DNA of 64,000 bases from Streptomyces sp. DH24 (lineage in GTDB: Bacteria; Actinomycetota; Actinomycetes; Streptomycetales; Streptomycetaceae). The stretch lies in the NCBI RefSeq assembly GCF_029813775.1, contig NZ_JARVKW010000007.1, forward strand, positions 186,001 through 250,000, in the 5' to 3' direction. The position numbers were made by a program, and so were the translations under genes. Positions within the stretch are counted from its first letter, which is position 1, and each line of letters begins with the position of its first letter. The notes beneath the pieces were generated by a model. The model had not been told where the DNA came from. It saw only the letters and a list, made by a program, of their open reading frames with translations, and ran no database searches. Positions 50,796-59,735 of the stretch are shown here, in pieces.

Positions 50796-51192
50796 GAAGC
50801 GCACAATAGCCCGCTCTCCGTCGCCCGGAAGTCCCTGGTCAACCAGTGTGACGACGACTACGTGACCAAATCGGCCATCGCGTGTGCGCGAATCCGGGGT
50901 ATGGTGGTAATGCGCCTGCCGAGTACTCAGTGGCAAATCAGAGGCATCTCGACGGGGCGCACGCATGAGGATGCCCGGTCGGTGGCCCGATCGGCTCCGA
51001 CCCGACAGCCCTCCGTGGCCGTACGCCTCAGTGCGTACGACGACCGGAGGGGACCCCTCAGCGGTACGAGCGCTAGAGCGTCAGCAGTGGTCCCGTGTCC
51101 TACGGCCCGACCGTACGGCGGCCGACGTCCCTGGCACGGTCCGACACGACCCCGCGCTCGCCTCGCACCGCACACACAGAAGAGGCAGCACC
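50796..51192. other. Long structured leader/promoter region before DEAD-box helicase
   Basis: 397 nt between the divergent ferritin-like and DEAD-box genes. Small hairpins occur at 51020-51039 (7-bp arms) and 51047-51059 (6-bp arms). In-frame ATG and GTG codons at 50965 and 51031 could extend the helicase, but the resulting peptide is not helicase-like. No clear -35/-10 pair was found. Confidence 0.6.
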
Positions 51193-53412
51193 CTGACTAC
51201 GACGTTCCGAGACCTCGGGATCCTCCCCGAGACCGCCGAAGCCCTTGAAGCCGTCGGCATCGTCACCCCGTTCCCCATCCAGGAGATGACCCTCCCCGTC
51301 GCCCTTTCCGGCACGGACGTCATCGGCCAGGCCAAGACCGGCACCGGCAAGACGCTGGGCTTCGGCCTGCCGCTCATCGAGCGCGTCACCGTCCCCGCCG
51401 ACGTCGAGGCCGGCCGCGCCAGGCCCGAGGACCTCACCGAGGCCCCGCAGGCGCTCGTCGTCGTCCCCACGCGCGAGCTGTGCACGCAGGTCACCAACGA
51501 CCTGCTGACCGCGGGCAAGGTGCGCAATGTCCGCGTCCTCGCGATCTACGGCGGCCGGGCCTACGAGCCGCAGGTCGAGGCCCTGAGGAAGGGCGTCGAC
51601 GTCGTCGTCGGCACCCCGGGCCGGCTGCTCGACCTCGCCGGGCAGAAGAAGCTGAACCTGAAGCACGTCAAGTCCCTGGTCCTCGACGAGGCCGACGAGA
51701 TGCTCGACCTGGGCTTCCTGCCCGACGTCGAGAAGATCATCAACATGCTTCCGGCCCGGCGCCAGACCATGCTGTTCTCGGCCACGATGCCGGGCGCGGT
51801 CATCGGTCTCGCCCGCCGCTACATGTCGCAGCCCACGCACATCCGCGCCACCGCGCCGGACGACATGGGCGCCACGGTCGCGAACACCACGCAGTTCGTC
51901 TACCGCGCGCACAACATGGACAAGCCCGAGCTGGTCTCCCGCATCCTGCAGGCCGACGGCCGGGGCCTTGCCATGGTCTTCTGCCGCACCAAGCGCACGG
52001 CCGCCGACCTCGCCGACCAGCTCAAGCAGCGCGGCTTCGCCTCCGGCGCGGTCCACGGCGACCTCGGCCAGGGCGCCCGCGAGCAGGCGCTGCGCGCCTT
52101 CCGCAACGGCAAGGTGGACGTGCTCGTCTGCACTGACGTCGCCGCCCGCGGCATCGACGTCGAGGGCGTCACGCACGTCATCAACTACCAGTCGCCGGAA
52201 GAGGAGAAGACGTACCTGCACCGCATCGGCCGCACCGGTCGCGCGGGCGCGAAGGGTACGGCGATCACGCTGGTCGACTGGGACGACATCCCGCGCTGGC
52301 AGCTCATCAACAAGGCGCTGGACCTGGGCTTCTCCGACCCGCCCGAGACGTACTCGACGTCGCCGCACCTCTTCACCGACCTCGGCATTCCCGAGGGCAC
52401 CAGGGGCGTCCTGCCGCGCTCGGAGCGTACGCGCGCCGGGCTCGACGCGGAGGAGCTGGAGGACCTGGGCGAGCCCGGTGGCCGCGGGCCGCGCGGGCGC
52501 GGTGCCCGGGGCGGCGGCCGGACCGACTCGCGGTCCGGCTCCCGGACCGAGGAGCGGGAGCCGGAGCGCTCGGAGCGTACGCCGCGCCGCCGTCGCCGGA
52601 TGCGTGGCGGGGCCCCGCTGGAGGAGGCCGCGTCGGCCGGTACGGCTCCGGTCGAGTCCCCGGCGACGGACGCCGTCGCCGCCTCGGACGACGCCACGGC
52701 CACGCGTACGCCGCGCCGTCGCCGCCGGATGCGCGGCGGGGTTCCGGCGGAGCAGACGCCGGCCACCGAGCCGGTGACCACGGAGCCGACGGCCGCCGAG
52801 ACCGCGGTGGCCACGGCCGAGGGCACGACGACCGACGCCGCCGAGTCCCTGGAGAAGCCCCGTCGCCGCCGTACGCGGAAGTCGGCGGCGGCGTCCGAAG
52901 CGGTGACGCCCACCGAGACGGACGTGACGGCCGCGCCGGCCACCGACACCGCTCCGGCGGCAGAGGCCGAGCAGGCGGTGGAGGCCCCGGCCACCACCAA
53001 GCCGCGCCGCCGCACCCGCAAGGCCGCCGCGACCGCCGAGACGGCGCTCGACACGGCCGAGGGCGCCACCGAGGCGGCCCAGGCCGAGGAACCGACGGAG
53101 ACCAGGCCGCGCCGCACGCGCAAGGCAGCGGCCACCGCCGAGGCCGCCGTGAACACCGCGGAGGGCGCGGAGGCCAAGCCGAAGACCCGCCGCACCCGAA
53201 AGGCCGTCGAGCCGGCCGAGGCCGGGCCGCCGGCCGTCGGCATCCCGGCGCAGGCCGCGCACGAGCCGGAGGCCGCGGCCCCGCGCCGCCGCACCCGCAA
53301 GGCGACGACGGCAGCGCCCGCCGAGTCGGCCGACGGTGGCACGACCGAGGCGAAGCCGAGGACGCGCCGCACCCGCAAGGCCACGGCGACCGCGGAGCCC
53401 GCGGACAGCTGA
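51193..53412 (+). CDS. DEAD-box RNA helicase with Arg/Lys-rich repeat tail
   Basis: A protein of about 739 aa. The helicase core (residues 1-430) has AKTGTGKT, LDEADEMLDLGF (DEAD), FSATM and HRIGRTGRAG motifs. The C-terminal 300 residues are low complexity, with two near-identical Arg-rich TPRRRRRMRGG blocks and several RRRTRKA units, probably RNA-binding. Translation seems to start at a CTG (51193) that has an AGAAGAGG ribosome binding site; the upstream ATG/GTG alternatives add a non-helicase-like extension. It likely acts in RNA decay or cold adaptation. Confidence 0.88.
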   Translation: MTTTFRDLGILPETAEALEAVGIVTPFPIQEMTLPVALSGTDVIGQAKTGTGKTLGFGLPLIERVTVPADVEAGRARPEDLTEAPQALVVVPTRELCTQVTNDLLTAGKVRNVRVLAIYGGRAYEPQVEALRKGVDVVVGTPGRLLDLAGQKKLNLKHVKSLVLDEADEMLDLGFLPDVEKIINMLPARRQTMLFSATMPGAVIGLARRYMSQPTHIRATAPDDMGATVANTTQFVYRAHNMDKPELVSRILQADGRGLAMVFCRTKRTAADLADQLKQRGFASGAVHGDLGQGAREQALRAFRNGKVDVLVCTDVAARGIDVEGVTHVINYQSPEEEKTYLHRIGRTGRAGAKGTAITLVDWDDIPRWQLINKALDLGFSDPPETYSTSPHLFTDLGIPEGTRGVLPRSERTRAGLDAEELEDLGEPGGRGPRGRGARGGGRTDSRSGSRTEEREPERSERTPRRRRRMRGGAPLEEAASAGTAPVESPATDAVAASDDATATRTPRRRRRMRGGVPAEQTPATEPVTTEPTAAETAVATAEGTTTDAAESLEKPRRRRTRKSAAASEAVTPTETDVTAAPATDTAPAAEAEQAVEAPATTKPRRRTRKAAATAETALDTAEGATEAAQAEEPTETRPRRTRKAAATAEAAVNTAEGAEAKPKTRRTRKAVEPAEAGPPAVGIPAQAAHEPEAAAPRRRTRKATTAAPAESADGGTTEAKPRTRRTRKATATAEPADS

Positions 53413-53435
53413 CAAGCTGCCGGCTGAAAGCCACT

Positions 53436-53476
53436 GAGACGGCCCGGCCCCACACCACGTGGGACCGGGCCGTCTC
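53436..53476 (+). terminator. Terminator after DEAD-box helicase
   Basis: Arms 53436-53447 and 53465-53476 form a 12-bp perfect stem; a 5-bp stem (CCCAC/GTGGG) nests inside. It lies 24 nt after the stop. Confidence 0.85.
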
Positions 53477-53613
53477 GCGTTCCCTGGACCCCGTGATCCC
53501 GCGACCCATGAGCCGGACCGCCGCTCACAGTGGCGGGGCGGTGGCGGGGAGGTGGGGAGGCCCACGCCGCCGTCCCGAACACTCCCGTGGCGGTCACCCG
53601 CTACCCTCCCCCC

Positions 53614-54483
53614 GTGAGCAAGAACGCCTCCTTCCAGCGGCCCCCCGGCGCTCGTGCCTACGCGTTGCGTACCGCGCGTGGTGAGTTCGCCGTCGTCGAC
53701 TCACCCGTTGCCGACGGCGTCGAGGCGCGCGGGGTCGCGTTGTTGCTGCCCGGGTTCACGGGCAGCAAGGAGGACTTCACGCTGTTGCACGAGCCGCTGG
53801 CGGCGCGCGGGTACCGGAGCGTCGCCGTGGACGGGCGCGGGCAGTTCGAGTCGGACGGCCCCGCCGAGGACCAGTCGGCCTACGCGCAGGAGGAGCTCGC
53901 GCGGGACGTCCTCGCGCAGGCCGCCGCCCTCGGCACCCGGGTGCACCTCGTCGGGCACTCCCTCGGCGGGCAGATCGCCCGCGCCGCCGTCCTGCTGGAC
54001 CACTCCCCGTTCCGTTCGCTCACCCTGATGTCCTCGGGTCCGGCGCAGATCTCCGACGACCAGCAGGAGCGCGTGAAGCTGCTGCGGGACGCGCTCGCCG
54101 TGATGGCGATGGACGAGGTGTGGGTCGCGATCCAGACCATGGGGCCGCCCGAGGAGGTCGGCGGCCCGGCCCGCGGCCCCGGCGACCAGGCCCGGCTCCG
54201 GCGCCGCTGGCTGGGCACCAAGCCCGCCCAACTCCTCGCGACGGGACGTCAGTTGTGCGTCGAGCCGGACCGCGTCGCGGAACTCGCCGCCGTACCGTTG
54301 CCGTTCCACGTGCTGTCCGGCGCGTTCGACGACACCTGGCCGGTGCCCGACCTGGACGACATGGCGCTGCGTCTGGGCGCGCGGCGCACGGTCGTCGCCG
54401 GTGCCGAGCACTCCCCCAACACGGACCGGCCCCTGCCGACGGCCCGCGCCCTCGCCGACTTCTGGGACGACGTCGCGGGCTGA
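53614..54483 (+). CDS. Alpha/beta hydrolase
   Basis: A 289-aa alpha/beta hydrolase with oxyanion LLLPGFTGSKED, nucleophile GHSLGG, an Asp in GAFDDTW and the His in AEHSPNTD. It resembles lysophospholipase-type hydrolases, but the substrate is not identifiable. The GTG at 53614 follows sequence without a clear ribosome binding site. An imperfect inverted repeat that includes the next gene's stop (54515-54585) follows it. There is no operon partner. Confidence 0.85.
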   Translation: MSKNASFQRPPGARAYALRTARGEFAVVDSPVADGVEARGVALLLPGFTGSKEDFTLLHEPLAARGYRSVAVDGRGQFESDGPAEDQSAYAQEELARDVLAQAAALGTRVHLVGHSLGGQIARAAVLLDHSPFRSLTLMSSGPAQISDDQQERVKLLRDALAVMAMDEVWVAIQTMGPPEEVGGPARGPGDQARLRRRWLGTKPAQLLATGRQLCVEPDRVAELAAVPLPFHVLSGAFDDTWPVPDLDDMALRLGARRTVVAGAEHSPNTDRPLPTARALADFWDDVAG

Positions 54484-54514
54484 GAGCCGGAGCGCTCAAA
54501 CAGGCGCCGCGCTG

Positions 54515-54585
54515 GGCCGTGTCCGCGAAGTGGCGCCTGCCGCGCGACGCCCTCCGGGCGACGACGCCACGTTGCGGACACGGCC
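54515..54585. terminator. Long imperfect inverted repeat, likely bidirectional terminator
   Basis: GGCCGTGTCCGC (54515-54526) pairs with GCGGACACGGCC (54574-54585); GTGGCG (54530-54535) pairs with CGCCAC (54565-54570). It lies between convergent genes, and its right arm ends in the NYN gene's stop codon. Confidence 0.7.
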
Positions 54586-55478
54586 TAGTACTGCGCCTGC
54601 AAGTGGCCCCAGAACCCGTCCCGCAGGGCGCGCCGCAGGTCCGCCTGGCCGCGCAGCGAGTACTGGAGCAGGCCTTCCGCCTCCACCAGCAGGTCCTGGT
54701 CGACCGACCCGGGCAGATACGGGTGTCCCGGCAGCAGTTCGACCAGCGCTTCCCTGCCCCGCGCCACGAGCCACTTCGCCGCGATCTGCGCGCCGACGAA
54801 GCGGACGTCCTCGCGGGTGGGCCGGGCGGCGGTCGCCTCGTAGGCCTGGGCCGCGCGCCGGGAGACGTACGGCTTGAAGAAGTCGAGGTCGAAGGTGCGC
54901 TGGCTGTCGACCTCCCACAGCAGGGGCTCCGCCTGGTTGCGGCCTTCCGGGGCCTCGATGCCCCAGAGGTGGACCCGGGCGCCGTAGCCCTGCGCCGCCT
55001 CCACCGCCGAGACCAGGTCCTCGTCGCCGCCGAGCAGGGCCGCGTCGCTGATGGCGCGGTGCCGGGCGAGTGACTCCAGGTCGGACCGGATGAGGGAGTC
55101 GACGCCCTTCTGCTGGTTGTTGGCGTTGAGGTTGCCGAGGCGGACCTTGACGTCGGGCAGTTCGGCGATGGACTGCTGTTCCGCCGTGTGGATGCGGCGC
55201 CGGGCGCCGTCGTACCAGTAGACCCGCAGCAGCCGGCTGTCCGCGAAGATCGTGCGGGCGCGGTCGATGAGCGCCTCGATCAGGCCCTCGGCGTCGAGGT
55301 CGAAGGCCCGCCGGTCCTCGGTGCCGGCGACCAGTCGGCCCGCGGCCGCGTACAGGTACCCCGCGTCGACGAAGATCGCATGGGTCGAGGGCGTCTTGGC
55401 CACCTCGGCGAGCATGCGCTGGAGCAGCTCGTTCGTGCGGTCGATGCGGGCGGTGAGGGCCGCGTGGTCTTCGTTCAT
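54585..55478 (-). CDS. NYN (PIN-like) domain protein
   Basis: A 297-aa protein with an NYN-type nuclease-like fold. The acidic residues expected near the active site occur in HAIFVDAGYLYA, the middle GVDSLIRSDLES, and GGDEDLVSAVEAA. NYN proteins are predicted RNases or nucleotide-binding switches; none of the Asp positions is obviously missing. The ATG at 55478 follows AGAGGCG. No toxin-antitoxin partner gene is adjacent. It is divergent from the SigR-controlled 50-aa gene. Confidence 0.85.
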   Translation of the reverse strand: MNEDHAALTARIDRTNELLQRMLAEVAKTPSTHAIFVDAGYLYAAAGRLVAGTEDRRAFDLDAEGLIEALIDRARTIFADSRLLRVYWYDGARRRIHTAEQQSIAELPDVKVRLGNLNANNQQKGVDSLIRSDLESLARHRAISDAALLGGDEDLVSAVEAAQGYGARVHLWGIEAPEGRNQAEPLLWEVDSQRTFDLDFFKPYVSRRAAQAYEATAARPTREDVRFVGAQIAAKWLVARGREALVELLPGHPYLPGSVDQDLLVEAEGLLQYSLRGQADLRRALRDGFWGHLQAQY

Positions 55479-55608
55479 CGCCTCTATTGTCCCGACGGTC
55501 ACGCTGCGAACACAACCGGTCCCGGTCGGTCCCGTTCGGTCCGCCTCCAGTCACGACCGATCCACTTACCGGTGAGTAATTAGTCGTTCGAAAATTTTCT
55601 TTAGCGTA

Positions 55609-55635
55609 GGGAATGTTTGTAACACGCACCGCGTT
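55609..55635 (+). promoter_or_regulatory. SigR-type promoter of the 50-aa gene
   Basis: GGGAAT (55609-55614), 18 nt, GTT (55633-55635): an exact SigR consensus. It lies in an AT-rich island (a GAAAATTTTC palindrome at 55590-55599) 88 nt upstream of the TTG start. The leader contains no other gene. Confidence 0.8.
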
Positions 55636-55722
55636 GACTACGACGGAACACGGGCACTCCTGCGCCGTGGCCCCCACCAGTAGTTCTCCTTCAGGAGGAT
55701 GACCAGACGAAGGGAGAAGCCG

Positions 55723-55875
55723 TTGCGCTTCGAAATCATGCGTCTCGACGACGTCGACGGGACCCCCGTGGACACGACGGTCGTGGACGCCGCCTCCGTC
55801 AACCGTATCGTTCAGCAGGCCGCCGCCATCGGGCAGCGGCTGTGGATCCGCCCCACCGAGGCCTCGGCCTCGTAA
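55723..55875 (+). CDS. 50-aa conserved Streptomyces protein
   Basis: A 50-aa protein beginning MRFEIMRLDDVDGTP, without cysteine. Translation starts at a TTG (55723) preceded by GGGAG with 6 nt spacing. The sequence has a beta-strand and a helix (AASVNRIVQQAAAIGQRL) and ends IRPTEASAS. Similar short proteins occur in other streptomycetes with no assigned function. The SigR promoter upstream suggests a link to disulfide stress. Confidence 0.8.
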   Translation: MRFEIMRLDDVDGTPVDTTVVDAASVNRIVQQAAAIGQRLWIRPTEASAS

Positions 55876-55902
55876 CCGGCGGCACGCCTCTGCACACGCC
55901 CG

Positions 55903-55937
55903 GGAGCCCCGGTACGGACACGCCGTACCGGGGCTCC
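55903..55937. terminator. Bidirectional terminator, 15-bp perfect stem
   Basis: Arms 55903-55917 and 55923-55937 around an ACACG loop, between the 50-aa gene and the convergent MarC gene. Confidence 0.85.
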
Positions 55938-55956
55938 TCGCATGTCCGGCGCCCGG

Positions 55957-56562
55957 TCAGGACGTCTGGATCACCTGGGTGACGCCGTTGATGATCTGCT
56001 GCACGGCGATCGCCGACAGCATCATGCCCGCCAGCCGGGTCACCAGGACCACGCCGCCGTCCTTGATGACGCGGATGATCACGAGCGAGTAGCGCATCAC
56101 CAGCCACAGCACGACATGGATAGCGAGGATCGCCGACCACACCGACACCTGCGTGGCGACGCTGTCGGCCTTCTGCACGGCGAGGATGACGGACACGATC
56201 GCGCCGGGCCCGGCCAGCAGCGGCATCCCCAGCGGCACGAGCGCGACATTGACGTCCTTGGTCTGCTTCGGCTCGTCCGTCTTGCCGGTGAGCAGGTCGA
56301 GCGCGATCAGCAGGAGCAGCAGTCCGCCGGCGATCATCAGCGCCGGGACGGACACGTGCAGGTAGTCGAGGATCTGGTGCCCGAGCAGGCCGAAGACGGT
56401 GATCACGCCGCCCGCGACGCAGACGGCCTGGAACGCCATCCGCTTCTGCGTCCGGGCGGGCCGCCCGCCGGTCAGCGCGAGGAAGATCGGGGTGATCCCG
56501 GGGGGATCCATGATGACAAAAAGGGTCAGAAAGAGAGAGCCGAAGACGGCGACGTCGAACAT
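55957..56562 (-). CDS. MarC family membrane protein
   Basis: A 201-aa protein with six hydrophobic segments (VFGSLFLTLFVIMDP at the start, MIAGGLLLLLIALDLL, VPLGMPLLAGPGAIVSVILAV and others). The MarC-family signatures PxxITPIF and LAGPGAI are present. MarC proteins were once linked to drug resistance but have no confirmed transport function. The ATG at 56562 lacks a strong ribosome binding site. It follows the PHP gene by 65 nt on the same strand. Confidence 0.9.
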   Translation of the reverse strand: MFDVAVFGSLFLTLFVIMDPPGITPIFLALTGGRPARTQKRMAFQAVCVAGGVITVFGLLGHQILDYLHVSVPALMIAGGLLLLLIALDLLTGKTDEPKQTKDVNVALVPLGMPLLAGPGAIVSVILAVQKADSVATQVSVWSAILAIHVVLWLVMRYSLVIIRVIKDGGVVLVTRLAGMMLSAIAVQQIINGVTQVIQTS

Positions 56563-56627
56563 CGGTGAAGGGCCTTGCCGGAAGTGAGCGGGAGGGGTGG
56601 GAGCGAGGTCGCGCGCGGGCGCGCGGC

Positions 56628-57485
56628 TCAGGCTCCGCCGGTCCCCGGGACCGGGAACGCGCCGGTCGCGCGCCGGGTGATCTCCCCGTACACCTCGGGG
56701 TCGGTCGTGTACTCGCCGAGCACGCAGGTCTTGCGGCTGCCGTGGTAGTCGCTGGACCCGGTCACCAGCAGTCCCAGCTCGCCGGCGAGGCCGCGCAGCC
56801 GCGTCCGGGCGTCGGCGTCGTGGTCCATGTGGTCGACCTCGATGCCGTCGAGGCCGGCGGCGGCCATCTCGGCGATCGCGGATTCCGGCACCGTACGGCC
56901 CCGCTTGGCGGCGGCCGGGTGCGCGAACACGGCGACGCCGCCCGCGCCCTTGATCAGCCGGATCGCCTCGAAGGGGTCGGTCTCGTGCTTCTCCACGAAG
57001 GCCCGTCCGCCGTCGGCCAGCCACTCGGGCGTGAAGGCGTCGCCCACGGTCGGCACGACGCCCAGCTCGACGAGCGCGGACGCGACGTGCGGCCGCCCGA
57101 CCGAACCGTCCCCGGCGATGCGGGACACCTGCTCCCAAGTGACCGGTACATCCAGCGCGTTGAGCTTGGCGATCATGCCCTTGGCCCGCGGCACCCGGTC
57201 GTCCCTGACCAGCTCGCGCTCGGCGAGCAGGGCGGGCTCCTCGGGGTCGAAGAGGTAGGCCAGCATGTGCATGCTGATGCCGTCGAGGCGGCAGGAGAGC
57301 TCGGCGCCCGTGACGAGGGTGAGCCCTTCCGGCAGCGCGGCGAGGGCCTCGGCGTGCCCGCGCGTGGTGTCGTGGTCCGTCAGCCCGACGACGTCCAGGC
57401 CTGCCGCGGCGGCCGTGCGGACCAGTTCCGCGGGGCTGTCCGTGCCGTCGGAAGCGGTGGAGTGGGTGTGCAGATCGATGCGCAC
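56628..57485 (-). CDS. PHP domain phosphoesterase
   Basis: A 285-aa PHP-family protein. It begins MRIDLHTHSTASDGTDSP and contains TDHDTTRG, EVDHMDHD and GSSDYHG, the metal-binding His/Asp motifs of the fold. Relatives include RNase AM/YciV-type phosphoesterases acting on 3-prime,5-prime-bisphosphate nucleotides and short RNA. The GTG at 57485 follows GGAG with 8 nt spacing. It probably shares a transcript with MarC. Confidence 0.88.
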   Translation of the reverse strand: MRIDLHTHSTASDGTDSPAELVRTAAAAGLDVVGLTDHDTTRGHAEALAALPEGLTLVTGAELSCRLDGISMHMLAYLFDPEEPALLAERELVRDDRVPRAKGMIAKLNALDVPVTWEQVSRIAGDGSVGRPHVASALVELGVVPTVGDAFTPEWLADGGRAFVEKHETDPFEAIRLIKGAGGVAVFAHPAAAKRGRTVPESAIAEMAAAGLDGIEVDHMDHDADARTRLRGLAGELGLLVTGSSDYHGSRKTCVLGEYTTDPEVYGEITRRATGAFPVPGTGGA

Positions 57486-57616
57486 GACGCTTACTCCAGG
57501 CGGTGACGGGACGGACGGGGACGCTCAAAGGATAACCGGACTTCCGGGCACCCCTGTCACACCCGCAGCCGCACAGCGCCCCCTACACCTTCGCCCAAGG
57601 GCCGCTCAGCGGGGTC

Positions 57617-58258
57617 TCAGGCCTCCAGCAGCCGGGGCGACAGCGCGCCGCACGGCACGAGTTCCACCTCGGCCCCGGCCTCCCGCAGGTCGGCGAGGAC
57701 CAGCTCGTCGTACATCAGCAGTCCCGACTGCTCGGGCCACACGACCGCCCAGAGCCACAGGCCGAGCGCCTCGCCGGCGAACACGGCACGGTCGGCCGGT
57801 GTGCCGGAGACGTGCCACAGCGGGGTGGGGCGTCCGGCGGCCAGCACCTTGGCCTCGGCCGGCTTCTCCACGTTCATGCCGGGGCCCGGGTCGGGGCCGT
57901 CGATGCCGGCGTAGCGCGCGCCGAGGCCGACGCCGAGCTCCTCGGCCACCAGGACCATCTCGCCCATCCCGCCGAGCGGCCCCGGCCCGGTGCACGCCAC
58001 CGCGGTGGCCCGGCCGCCGCTGCGGTCGTCACCGGCACAGGCCACGCCCGTGAACAGCCAGCCGACCGGCAGCGGCCACGGCATCCACACCGGGACCCGC
58101 GCGCGGCGCACGACGACGTTGAGGGCGTCGACACTGGGCGGGATCACCGGCTGCAGCGGGTGTACGGCGCCATGGACATCGCACTGCCACGAATCGGCGA
58201 AGAGACCGGGAGCCCTGACCCGGCCACCGCACTTCGGGCAACTGGGTTCGCCCCTCAT
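57617..58258 (-). CDS. DUF6758-like zinc-ribbon protein
   Basis: A 213-aa protein with an N-terminal zinc-ribbon-like CPKCGG and a following Cys-His pair (QCDVHGAVHPLQP), then a mixed alpha/beta domain (VVVRRARVPVWMPWPLPVGWLF). It matches the actinobacterial DUF6758 family in my recollection, with no known function. The ATG is at 58258. It is divergent from the MFS exporter and its operator region; no shared motif with that gene is seen. Confidence 0.7.
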   Translation of the reverse strand: MRGEPSCPKCGGRVRAPGLFADSWQCDVHGAVHPLQPVIPPSVDALNVVVRRARVPVWMPWPLPVGWLFTGVACAGDDRSGGRATAVACTGPGPLGGMGEMVLVAEELGVGLGARYAGIDGPDPGPGMNVEKPAEAKVLAAGRPTPLWHVSGTPADRAVFAGEALGLWLWAVVWPEQSGLLMYDELVLADLREAGAEVELVPCGALSPRLLEA

Positions 58259-58361
58259 AGAGCCCCACGGTCCTACCCCTGCCCCGCCACGTCAAGGACG
58301 ATCACCCGTCCGGGGGGCGAAGCGCCGTACGGGCGCCGCCCCGGCCCAATCTAGATGCAAC

Positions 58362-58391
58362 TTGCACTAATTAGCTCAGCTAACTTATTGT
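58362..58391 (+). promoter_or_regulatory. MFS promoter with embedded TTAGCT-C-AGCTAA operator
   Basis: -35 TTGCAC (58362-58367), 18-nt spacer and -10 TATTGT (58386-58391). A perfect 13-bp palindrome (TTAGCT, C, AGCTAA; 58371-58383) lies within the spacer, where a bound repressor would block RNA polymerase. No regulator is encoded adjacently. Confidence 0.7.
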
Positions 58392-58470
58392 GTGTAAACG
58401 CCAACCATCTCCTCGTCGGAACCGTCGGCGCCCCCGGACCCGGGTGGCTTCCGCCGGGATTGGAGCAAGC

Positions 58471-59694
58471 ATGGACCCCTTCGACGCGGGAGCGGGCGGG
58501 CTCCTGAAGCAACCGAAGGCCGTATGGGCGACCGCGGGCGCCTCCGTGGTCGCCTTCATGGGCATCGGCCTGGTCGACCCGATCCTGCCGTCCATCGCCC
58601 ACGGCCTCGACGCCTCGGCGAGCCAGGTCTCCCTCCTGTTCACCTCGTACTTCCTCATCACCGCCGTCGCGATGCTGGTCACCGGATTCGTCTCCAGCCG
58701 GATCGGCGGCCGCCGGACGCTGCTGCTCGGCCTCGCGCTCGTGGTGGTCTTCGCCGGCCTGTCCGGCACCTCGGGCTCGGTCGGCGAACTCGTCGGCTTC
58801 CGGGCCGGCTGGGGCCTCGGCAACGCGCTGTTCGTCTCGACCGCCCTGGCCGTCATCGTCGGCGCGGCGGCCGGCGGCAGCGCGGCGGCGATCCTGCTGT
58901 ACGAGTCCGCGCTCGGCCTCGGCATGGCGTGCGGCCCGCTGCTGGGCGCGCTGCTCGGCGACGCCAGCTGGCGCTACCCGTTCTTCGGCACCGCGTTCCT
59001 GATGGCGGCCGGCTTCCTGTGCATCGCGGTGTTCCTCAAGGAACAGCCGAAGACGGCGCGCAGGACGTCACTGCTGGACCCGATCAGGGCGCTCGGGCAC
59101 GGCGGCCTGGCCTCCGCCGCCGCCTCGGCCTTCTTCTACAACTACACGTTCTTCACCGTGCTGGCCTTCACGCCGTTCGTGCTGAACATGACCCCGTACA
59201 GGTCCGGCGCGGTGTTCTTCGGCTGGGGCGTGCTGCTCGCCGTCTTCTCGGTGATCGTGGCGCCGCGCCTGCAGGAGCGGTTCGGCTCGCTGAAGGTGCT
59301 GGGCGGTTCGCTGCTGCTGCTCGCCGCCGACGTGCTCGTCCTCGGCTACGGCGACCACACCACGGCCGTCGTGTGCACGATCCTGTCCGGCGCCTTCATC
59401 GGCGTGAACAACACCGTCTACACCGAGCTGGCCCTCGGTGTGTCGGACGCGCCGCGTCCGGTGGCGAGCGCGGGCTACAACTTCGTGCGCTGGTTCGCGG
59501 CGGCGGCCGCGCCCTACTTCGCGCCGAAGATCGAGGAGTGGACCGACATCCACGTCCCGTTCGTGGTGGCCGCGGTCACGGCCGTGCTCGGCGCCGCGGT
59601 CGTCCTCGTACGGCGCCGGGCGCTCACGCGCGAGGCGGAGGAACTGGAGCCGGGGCACGCCACCGAGGACGGTGTGACGGTCTTCGCGAACTGA
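58471..59694 (+). CDS. MFS drug-efflux transporter
   Basis: A 407-aa major facilitator protein with 12 predicted spans (the first two: VVAFMGIGLVDPIL and LLFTSYFLITAVAMLVTGFV). The loop 2-3 motif reads RIGGRRTLLLG, a variant of the canonical DRxGRR motif. It resembles antibiotic/multidrug exporters, although no substrate is predictable. The ATG at 58471 follows TGGAG. The C-terminal tail is soluble and acidic. It is controlled by the operator described at 58362-58391. Confidence 0.88.
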   Translation: MDPFDAGAGGLLKQPKAVWATAGASVVAFMGIGLVDPILPSIAHGLDASASQVSLLFTSYFLITAVAMLVTGFVSSRIGGRRTLLLGLALVVVFAGLSGTSGSVGELVGFRAGWGLGNALFVSTALAVIVGAAAGGSAAAILLYESALGLGMACGPLLGALLGDASWRYPFFGTAFLMAAGFLCIAVFLKEQPKTARRTSLLDPIRALGHGGLASAAASAFFYNYTFFTVLAFTPFVLNMTPYRSGAVFFGWGVLLAVFSVIVAPRLQERFGSLKVLGGSLLLLAADVLVLGYGDHTTAVVCTILSGAFIGVNNTVYTELALGVSDAPRPVASAGYNFVRWFAAAAAPYFAPKIEEWTDIHVPFVVAAVTAVLGAAVVLVRRRALTREAEELEPGHATEDGVTVFAN

Positions 59695-59735
59695 CCGGCG
59701 CCGGACCGGCGTTGGGTGAGCTTCCTCACGCCTCG

